DNA of 38,604 nt from Saccoglossus kowalevskii (Eukaryota; Hemichordata; Enteropneusta; Harrimaniidae). Position numbers and translations under genes: made by a program. Each line of letters opens with the position of its first letter. The stretch's first letter is position 1. Below are positions 11,683-21,200 of this stretch, one piece after another. The stretch is from positions 319,956 through 358,559 of the forward strand of contig NW_003135349.1 of assembly GCF_000003605.2 (NCBI RefSeq), written 5' to 3'. The notes below the pieces were generated by a model. It ran no database searches, was not told the origin of the DNA, and worked only from the letters and a program-made list of their open reading frames with translations.

Positions 11683-11938
11683 TTGATGCCATGGACAGTA
11701 GAAAGAGGTATACAGATAATATTTAATATTTTTCCAGTGTACTTCTTATATTTTAGTTTTCATATTTTTTTGCTACTTTTAGATGTTTTTGTTGTTGTTA
11801 TATTTTGTTATCTAGGTTCATGTAACTTAGTTTCTTTTTGTCTACCAAAAGTGTTTTCATTAGTCTTTGAGTGAAATGTATTTTTTATTTGGTGCAGCTC
11901 CTAATTTACATAGTGAGCCCCTGTTACAAAAGGGAAGC

Positions 11939-11940
11939 AA

Positions 11941-12031
<91 letters not shown>

Positions 12032-12034
12032 ATA
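11939..12034. repeat. (TAAA)n microsatellite, LINE tail
   Basis: About 24 tandem TAAA units directly after the LINE 3' UTR. This is the probable retrotransposition tail, expanded. Open minus-strand reading through it (IYLF repeats) is an artefact. Confidence 0.95.
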
Positions 12035-12039
12035 CATTC

Positions 12040-12818
12040 CATATATTCCATACAAGTCCTACGCTCTGCATATATGTACCGTTACCCGATTTGTTATAAC
12101 CATGGAAATGATTTGTTATATTTATAACCAAGTTAGCGCTAAATGTTTGCCTCCAGATAAACAAATTGAACGTAGCGTTGGCTATGGTGAACAGAGATTC
12201 ATGCGTGGCTGTTGTATGCTACACTGTATATCACAGTCCCTCAATACTGGAGGGGGTGTCGTTACATGAATATACGATGCCACTGCCACGATTTATTTTT
12301 TTGAAATTATCATAGACGTCTTAAAATACTGCCAGTGAGGTCTCGCACAAAACTGTCTACAGTCTGGTGTCCGTCACCCCCCCCCCCGCAAAATTTCGTG
12401 CCTCAACAAATCAGTATGCAAATTAAATCATTTGTTTTCAAATCCATCACTCAACCTGGCATGTAAATGTATGGAGGCTGTGTTTACCCGTAGCTGGGTT
12501 CATGAAAATATATCGAAATTACACACCAAAAGCATCGCATGCAGTAAATTTTGACGAACGCTTTAGAAAGTATACAATATTTGTTTGAATGTTGTTGTTT
12601 TTTTTGTTTTAACCCTCTCGCTACCTTAATCGATAGTATTGATATTGGGAAATATCTCATCCAACCCGTTATGCAGCGACTCGGACTAATAAAGTATATT
12701 CTATATTAGTCAGAGGAAGCGATCATAGCGTGCGTCAACCCAATGTAGTGTCACGTGTTAAAATGCCCTGCTTTGTATTCGATAAAAACCGAAGAAGAAT
12801 AACATAGGTATGGTAGTA
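12040..12818. other. Intergenic DNA
   Basis: It contains a poly-C run at about 12378-12388 and nothing recognisable otherwise. Confidence 0.5.
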
Positions 12819-12987
12819 TTAAAGCGGGGGGGGGGATCGTCACCTGCGCACGCGCGGGAATTGAGTCCCAAGCGACGATAACAACACACGCTAAAAACGC
12901 AAAGGCTCGCGGGTAGACGCTTGTTTGTAAACAATGACACGCTATGGCCATCTGACGCATGCGCAGGTGACGACATTCCCGCTTGAA
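12819..12987 (-). mobile_element. CpG-rich MITE, copy 1
   Basis: About 169 bp bounded by TTAAAGCGGG and CCCGCTTGAA, with internal inverted arms TCGTCACCTGCGCA / TGCGCAGGTGACGA. It is the reverse complement of 14088-14247. A G-run (ten G) has expanded next to the left terminus. Open frames over this interval are repeat artefacts. Confidence 0.75.
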
Positions 12988-14087
12988 ACTATTTATGTAG
13001 ACTATCACTTGATTCGGTTACAATGCGCATTTGACGCAGATACCAAAGTCGATTTCATGCGTTCGCTCCTTCAACAAACAGCTCGGAGTCCGGCACGGAG
13101 CCTCGGTCTGTGCAAAATATTGAAATCGTTCTCAATACCAGTTGCTATGTTTTTGTGTGACGGTTGAAAATCTATGTTCACATTATACTGAGAGCATTTA
13201 GTTTGTATTATGCATGAATATTACCGTGTATTTCAAGGTGATTGTAGGTCATATATGTGTTTCTTTAGTATAGTGAAAAATAAGAAAAACAAATATAAAA
13301 TTAATTGATCTAATCAGTTCGATTTTTAGCCCTCATGTATCAGATAATAAAATGTCATTTCAATCTGGGACTCGGAAGAAAACTTCTGTACTGTACAATT
13401 TTGCCCGTGGCAATTTGACTCGACAATGAATTGAAGACAATATCTCAAGTATTGCCCGAGAGGGCGCTTTTAAATACGCGTTGGTTATATACCATTTGCA
13501 AAGGTGTAGTGGTGAGGCGATGGCCGAATAAATGAACCTTGGCTGGCGAAGATGTACGAAACATTAAACATGTGTTCCCGAAAACGTAAATATAGTAATA
13601 GCATCAAAATAGTTATATTTCGTTATCCCAAAAAGGTAAATTGATGTTAATTAATGTTCAGTTATTGTATTCAAGAGATCTTTATTATAATTGTAATGTA
13701 GCTCACTATGGTTTCAAATCAAACAGGACAAGAAAAAGAGTACATGTAGCTGTTGGAAGAACACGCACAATACATACAATAAAGTACTGTACATACAATG
13801 ATTGCGAATAGTATTGAAAATTAATGACATATCGATATAGTGAGAATGTAAGTTTTTTCATATGAATGTTAAAGTCTTACTAAAAATTTGCAGGAACTGA
13901 AACATTTCAAATATATGTCAAGAATTCTGGGCATTACTTGAAATAATGCAATTTAGATATTTTTTTTTATAAATAACACATTTAAAATTATTTGACCTGA
14001 ACTGCAGAATTATTCACCAGAACACGAAGGTGTATATTGCGAAAATATCTTATCAATTTGATTGATATTATTGGATAGATCAATTTA
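12988..14087. other. Spacer between the two CpG-rich MITEs
   Basis: AT-rich DNA with no supported gene. It contains a 40-bp segment (13515-13554) also present at 1835-1874. The open stretch 12934-13167 overlaps the MITE and is not considered coding. Confidence 0.6.
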
Positions 14088-14247
14088 TTAAATCGGGAGA
14101 GCCTAGGCATGCGTCAGGTGACCATAGCGTGTCATCGTTTACAAACAAACGTCTACCCATGAGCCTTTGCGTTCTTAGCGTGTGTTGTTATCGTTGCTAG
14201 GGACTCAATTCCCGCGCGTGCGCAGGTGACGACTCTCCCGCTTTAAA
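14088..14247 (+). mobile_element. CpG-rich MITE, copy 2 (inverted relative to copy 1)
   Basis: It matches copy 1 through GTGTCATCGTTTACAAACAA and ACTCAATTCCCGCGCGTGCG, and ends GACTCTCCCGCTTTAA. The left terminus has lost about 10 bases of the inner arm. With copy 1 it brackets 1.1 kb of apparently unrelated DNA. Confidence 0.75.
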
Positions 14248-14249
14248 TG

Positions 14250-15800
14250 AAATAATAATTATCACAGCAGCATTTAAATACAAATAAGAGTATTATGTAT
14301 ACGCTCGATCACCATTCTGAGTTTTTCATAAAACAATTGCGTGATATATTTATTGATTATATTCACCTATAAAAACAGTAATAAAAGATCAATTTAAAGT
14401 GATAAAATACTACAGGACCAACAAATACTTTTTGCCAGCAAGTTATTGTGGTGACATACGTTAAGTTATTTATTGATTATTTATTGATTCACCTCAGATA
14501 CATCCATTCGTTGCTGTCCATAATTTTATGTGATTTGAGTAGTAATGAAAGATTCATGTGATGAATTTGGAGTAGATTAAAATACAAATATTGGATTTAC
14601 TTATGAAAAATGGTTTGATAGTAAATCACACAAGAAATTATCTCGACTTGATTATAATGGTACAACACTTAAAGTTGTTTTCAATAAATTTATTAAATAT
14701 ATTTGCCATGCAAAAAGATTTACAATTAAAGCACATTAGAGATTATAAATGTTATAATGAGAATTATATTGATAAAGTAAGCCATTGGATTCACAAAATC
14801 AATTGTAGGACATATATTTGTAAAAATATAAGAAATTATTGGATTAAAAGTGTCTAATTATGTTGGCAATATAAACAAATATTTCAATGAAAACTGTTTA
14901 AAAAGGTATGAGTGATAAATTCAAGAAAAACAACAATAACAATTAGAATATGATTTTCAGGAATAAATAAAAGATAATTTTAGTTTTGATGTCTGAATGA
15001 ATAATAATAACAGCCACGTGAAGCTAATTCGAATACTGTTATGAAGGTATCAATTAAAAACCACAAACTTGTCTTCTGAATTTAAAGACAACAAATTATA
15101 TCCTTCAAGTTTGTGATTTTTACTGATTATAAGGAACCAAATATTGATATGATATATAATTTTTCAGACAAGAGAAATATAACCTGGTTTCACAGATAAG
15201 ATGCACTCGTTTCTGAACCAGAACAAATGTATTCACAGTGACACACAATCCTAATACAGCCCAGTTTCGAAAAGTCTTTCATGTACAATATACGTATGTG
15301 ATTTAACGCTTAAACATGATTGTAATAACAAAGTGAAAATATTTCCAACTAATTGAAGCATATACGTTCTAAATAACAATATGTTATAAATTAACGATAA
15401 ATAAGAAATTTGAATGTTGTTATTAAAGGAAGATAACAATTTTCTTTGTTATTTCTGTTGAACAGTGTATATATTTGACTGATTTCAGAAGACTGCTAGA
15501 AATGCTTAGAAATAACCATTGTTTATCTATAAGTGTATTTGACAACAATTGGAGCTAATTCACATTAACACTTACTTGAATTTGTATTAGCAATGGTTGA
15601 CAATTAGGGATAATAATGAAGCAGTACTTACACAGTGTACCACGAGTAAACACACTTTTGTACCTTTTCCTACCTCAAGAATATTCCAGTATTACAAAAC
15701 CATTTACTAACAATCAATACAACTATGTTATTTTAAATCAAATCAAATCAAATCCATAATGTAATATTAATTGAAATTATTGAATAAATAAATAAATAAA

Positions 15801-15837
<37 letters not shown>

Positions 15838-15842
15838 ATATA

Positions 15843-15873
<31 letters not shown>

Positions 15874-17390
15874 AAAAATGGATTATTCTTGGAAAGTTGC
15901 AACTTGAAGAGCAACATTTAAGTTCATGAACATCCTAATAAAAATACAGCAAAGTACACAGACAATACATTCCGAAAATGGTCAACACAGTTCAGATTAA
16001 GTTATACTATCTATAAAGTTATATCATAGAGGGTCTATGGTTATATCAAAAAGGTTAAAAAAAAATGGTGGGTGCACAGAAGGAACAATATAGACGCAAA
16101 TTGGACTGTAATGTTGCATCAAAACATTCCAATGCATCAATAATGTCTGTATTGTAAAGCACATAAATAAACTTATCGCACTCTATTTTTGGATAATATT
16201 ATAGAAGGTATTGTAGTAGGAAATTAGTTTATATTGAAAGATTTATTAAAATTCTCGCGTAATTCACATCAGAACAGAATTTAAAACACTGACTAATGCA
16301 TTGATATATAAATATGGTATACTAGTAAATATTACATCTATTTGAATCAAAATGTATTGAAATCGCTAATCAAATACAGCCAAATATTATTTGAAGACAA
16401 TTACACATATTTATATATTATATCATGAAAAATTCTTATAAATATTGTGAGAGTAAGCAAAAAAGTATATAGCTGTATTCTCGGGGAAGGAATTCCGCCA
16501 CAGAACGAACATCACTGTACCACTTATTGGGCTTTGTTTTGAAAGGCCATAGAAAACAGCTAAAGTCGAGAAAACAGCACAAACTCAATATGAGAGAATT
16601 CTAAACAACAACATTTATATGTGTTCCATATAATGTACAATCTTATTACAGTGTTCAGAATAGTCTTAATCATATCATATGTAGATATTGATGATAAAAA
16701 ATACCCCTGAACTGGATACCTGAACAAGAGGTAAATCACATATAAATATAGTCACAATTACATAAACACATATTACTATATTTTATAGTTAATTGTGTAA
16801 TACAAAATTTAATCCAATTCTGTCCACTCAATGGCTCAGTAAATTCTAAACTTTCTTGGATCGATATCTTTAATTAACTCAGAATAAATTGTATCCGTTA
16901 AAAAAACAGTATTGAAATTCTACTATGAAGTCCCCTAGGCGAATCCGCATCCAAAACAAAGATTAAGAGAAATAGCTGAATGATCAGAGAGATCACAGGG
17001 AATAATAATAGTTGCCACAGTGTTGAATACGGCAACTTAGAAAATTATCTAAACTTATATTATAATAATATTATGTTTTGCCAAAATAAATTTCAAATGA
17101 TTAGAATTGAGAAACCACCAAACACCAACTAGATCTAAACAATTGTCCATAATCTATTTTGATCGTGTACAATCATTTCAGGAATGCAAATGTCTAATTG
17201 TGGCATTTCAGGCATGTTAGTATAGTTTAAGTAGGCCTATTCAAGGAAGTTGGTCTGAATATTGTTTCACCAAATGCAATGTTCCTGTTATGAGCACATG
17301 CCTCGATGTTACGGTGTATGATACGACATTCATGTGACGCACATTGCACACCAATCTGACTAAAATAAGATCCTAGTTTTGGCTTTTTTT
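14250..17390. other. AT-rich spacer downstream of the GPCR gene
   Basis: No supported gene. Apart from the (TAAA)n run at 15782-15874 I see only AT-rich low-complexity DNA. The small open frame 14591-14857 is very AT-rich and without recognisable domains. Confidence 0.6.
15782..15874. repeat. (TAAA)n microsatellite with interruptions
   Basis: A second TAAA/AAATA run preceded by an (AATCA)n-like patch at about 15735-15755. It may be the tail of an unrecognised retroelement, but no coding remnant is visible upstream. Confidence 0.9.
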
Positions 17391-17396
17391 TGTATA

Positions 17397-17416
17397 TTTA
17401 TTTTATTTTATTTTGA
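17397..17416 (-). promoter_or_regulatory. Candidate polyadenylation signals for the GPCR gene
   Basis: Overlapping TTTATT motifs on the plus strand read AATAAA repeatedly on the minus strand, about 680 bases after the GPCR stop. Transcript evidence would be needed. The spacer is AT-rich and such motifs occur by chance. Confidence 0.3.
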
Positions 17417-18089
17417 TCTAGTATTTATTTTTTGAAGTTTTGGTAATTACAAAAGCCAACAAGGATCTGTATGTAGAGCGGAAGTAAAAAAAACAACAAA
17501 AAAATCGAAGTAAAATAATAAAAAAGGCATTAATAACAAAAGTAATAAAATTAAAATAAGTTTATAGCCAAAATAATTAAAGCCCGTACACTATATCAGA
17601 TTTTAATCAGATTGATTGCACAATTGAAGTAATAGATAATGGTGAATTTGTATATAGATATGGTTCAATAATTTTTTTAACAGTAAGTACACCATGTGAG
17701 CACTATACGTAGAATTGTTTTTTCTTAATACATAAATAGAGACACAATATTAAATAGTTTAGGAAATAGTCAAATAATCTCTTTATATCATGTGGTAATT
17801 AGGGTCATTTTTTTACTCAAAATCAAGATATATATCCAATAAAACGTCTTTTCGAAACGACAATGGATTTCCGCGAATCTAAGTCTCTTAAACTACTTTA
17901 TCACCGTCGCATTTAGTAGTTCGAGCGAATATCAGCATATAGCGTTACCTTCGAGTGGTTTCAAAAGTTACTTAAGATTTTCCTGACCACAAGTAATTTA
18001 AAAAGTTGTTGTCCCATTTCAACAATAACACAACTCAACTAATCACTAATGTCATTGTGTGTCATTTAGTTCATTGCTCTGCTAAATAA

Positions 18090-18275
18090 TTACACCGACT
18101 CCTCCATGTCGAGTTGTTCTATTGAAGGTTCACTATAAGTTGTACTTTTTCCTTGCTGAATGTTTGTTGTTGTTGTTGTTGTTGTTGTTGTTGACAAAGT
18201 TTGTCCTTGTGATCTTCCTAAATTCGCTGTGTTCGGACAGTTACGCGAACACCCACACAGCAGAATCAGGTTTCT
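18090..18275 (-). CDS. GPCR exon 4 (helix 8 and cytoplasmic tail)
   Basis: 61 codons plus TAA behind a consensus acceptor (GGTTTTGTTTTCAG), in phase with exon 3. Residues 322-334 begin RNLILLCGC, with Cys at 328, 330 and 334, which are plausible palmitoylation sites after helix 8. The tail is hydrophilic, carries a run of nine Thr (350-358), and ends SIEQLDMEESV. No family homology is visible in the tail, so the assignment rests on position, splice signals, phase and composition. Confidence 0.82.
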   Translation of the reverse strand, partial: RNLILLCGCSRNCPNTANLGRSQGQTLSTTTTTTTTTNIQQGKSTTYSEPSIEQLDMEESV

Positions 18276-21200
18276 CTGAAAACAAAACCGAAATATTCAT
18301 CGTGAAATGTGGCATCGCATTGGTGTCTAAGCGCCTGACTGTTACACATAAGACAAACTAAAAAGATGGGCGGAGCGTAAATCATTTAGAAATAATTATG
18401 TTCGATTATTTAACATATGAGTGACTTTTTTTGAACAACAGAATGTTGCCTAATCTATTGATATAGTTCTTAAATTCCTACAGTAGCGTTCGATATGGGA
18501 CTCATATCGACGTACACAACGTGTGTAAAATACATTGTTTCTTTACATGAAATACGAACACGCGCTGAGCGACGACTGTTCATGGTGACTATTTTTTTTT
18601 CTCCAAAAGTAATTAAATTACGCCGTCTGATTATGCAAATGTTAGCCTGATTTTCTTGACAACTCCCATTATTAAACTAGAATACAAATGTACAGAGTAT
18701 TCGGTATCCTTGCTTATTAAAATTCAAATATGTTTGCAACAAATTTATAACTTTCAAGCTGGGCGTTAACATTATTATTTCACAATATCAATTATAAATA
18801 ACCTCATAATCACTAGGGTATGTGTGCACTTTCTCTCTCTATATATATATCTTAAGTATACGACTATTGCAATTTTGACTATTATAATGACAAAACTGTA
18901 TTTATCAAAAAGCACCATCATACACAATTATTGAAATTTGCTTAAAGGAACGTGATATAAACATTACCACTTCAACTTACAATCATAGATTGCTTTTATC
19001 GATTTAAAAAACAACAACAACAACAGCATCAACAACTGAGTACTATATTAGGCAGACTGTGTTTCTCTGGTTACGATTTTTACTTTGGTATACTCACCTT
19101 AAAATTGCCATTTAAAAAGCTATAAATGACAGGGTTTACACAACTGTTAGACATCGCTAGCCATAGTACTCCAGCGTTAACCATCCTGGTTGTATCTTGC
19201 TGTAGTAGATGAGGATTTACTCTTTGTACAATATTGAATATGTGAAGAGGAAGCCAACAAAGCGCAAACATTATCAGAACTACAAGTAACATCTTTATGA
19301 CCTAAAAACAATTGTAAAGATATACATTTTGATTGACAATGTGTTTCTACAATACAATGCCGCGCACGCACCAATTATAACCGTCACTGTGTGATTCACT
19401 GTGTATCGCTCAGTGCTTTCAGAAAGCCGTTTATAAAATGTACGGTTCATAGACATAACACTTTTATAAATTTGAAAACTGCCATTGATCAATCAGAATG
19501 ATCACCGTGACGTCACCCCGACCCAGTCCGCGAGTGCGCGTAGACGTATCGACCAGGAGCATTGCCGCATATCATGGACACCAGTTGCCTCAATTTGATT
19601 TGAATGAAATGTTCGGTTAATATGTTATAGATTAGTTATAAAATAAATAAACGCTACTTCTTAAAACCATGTATTGCATGATTCATTATTTAAGACAACA
19701 AGGACTGTATAACGTATATGTTATTGATACGCAGTGACTGGAAACACACTCAATAGCAGGATTACGCAGTGATAATAATATTGAAGATACATGGTGTCAT
19801 GCTTTATTTTGATTTGATCCAAATAAAGTAGTTTATTGTATACAGGAATAAAGACAGCATTGCACCGACCGCATGCAATGTATGAATCAGGGTGACTATA
19901 ACTATAACACCATGCAACATATCCCAAACACGTACAGATTAGTGAGGTAATACGCATGCGCTGTACCAGCCTAACCTGTAGTAATGTCGTGCTAGCTGGG
20001 TTCAATATAGCTCTGGGTTTCAAAACTACAAACGAGTACTCTCCGCCATTTTACTAGAGCGCGTTGCGTTGTGGGAAAATAATGTGTTTTTTTCTCAACA
20101 CAAATCTTGCACATGCGCGAAGACCATCGTTCTGTCTTACTTGTCTGAGGTTCTATGTTACATAAACGTTATACTAGGAGGCCATACATCGACTCTCTCC
20201 GATGTCGCCGTTGCAAAAGTAAGAAAAATTGTCGTCAGTTGTCGACACAACACAATCAATTATGTCAAAACTTATTGGTAACGTACACCCCAATTTAGTA
20301 ACAGCAGATGGTTTTCTCGCCTAATCACCCAACATGTGTTCTAAAAAACACTTGTACACTTTGTTATTTATTTTTTACATTTATCATTTTGTTTTGTTTG
20401 TATATCTACTATTGTTATCGCATTTATTTGTACCTGAAACTTGGCAAATAAACAAACTCAAGAAATAGCGAAAAATAATATTTAGCTTTTGTGCAATTCA
20501 TCATAAATAATTGGAAACTAAATTAAAGGACTAGGTTCATTGGGTGTATTATTTCAGAACCCAAGTGACGAGGGAATAAGTTGTAAAGTTTATTAAGATA
20601 TAGGAAACATGACGTCAGTATACCTTTAATGTTATTCCATAAAATGACCTGGTAATGCAAAGGAGAATTCTCACAGCAAGCAGGTCATGTAAAACTTGCA
20701 GAATTCTGAAATAGACTGGGCTTTTATATATAATGGTGAACCGAAAAAAATCAGACAATGATGTTGGAAAAAAATATTGCAGACCTTTTTCTTCTACCTG
20801 AAATTATGTAAACATGATTGTATAAAAGTGACAGGGGAAAACAAGAAAGCAATCGCCCTTAAAATTCAAATCGCCGCATCACATCATGTAACAATCGACA
20901 AACTTTGTTTTATTGATGGTCTTTATTTCATTTCATGTTCATTTGTCTTTATTAATTCAATGTCAATCATAGATGGATAAAGTACTATACCAGTATTGCA
21001 AAATAAAAGTCGTGAAAGGAGTCCGTATATGAGACTTTACTCTAAAACGCAGAACATGTTTCTTCACTGTGTACATGATACGTGTCTATGCCGTGTTTAA
21101 AGAGGAACCGCTCAATCCCATGGATTGCACCAAAGAATCATGGGACACTATTGTTTATGTTGTTTACAATGTTAATCTATCTTTTGTTATCCATTCTTAT

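Larger units (their letters stand above)
10737..12034 (+). mobile_element. 5'-truncated LINE 3' end, copy 2, with (TAAA)n tail
   Basis: The stretch encodes the post-RT region of a LINE ORF2 (10746 to about 11505), including the recognisable WNHIIRPALEYACELLV and GELGWITMKSR segments, and a CPCC...H knuckle near 11450-11500. It continues after a frameshift to a stop at 11680-11682. A 3' UTR of about 250 bases leads into a (TAAA)n run at 11939-12034. It has the same architecture as copy 1 but belongs to a clearly different family. Confidence 0.75.

Noticed and set aside
11860-12164. Minus-strand frames encoding IYLF repeats
   Set aside because: They are produced by the (TAAA)n microsatellite.
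12751-13167. Several overlapping frames on both strands
   Set aside because: They cover the CpG-rich MITE copy at 12819-12987. Low stop-codon density there is due to base composition.
18122-18361. Plus-strand open frame with a poly-Leu run
   Set aside because: It is antisense to GPCR exon 4. The Leu run is the complement of the coding (ACA)9, and the minus strand has the splice signals and stop that fit the receptor.
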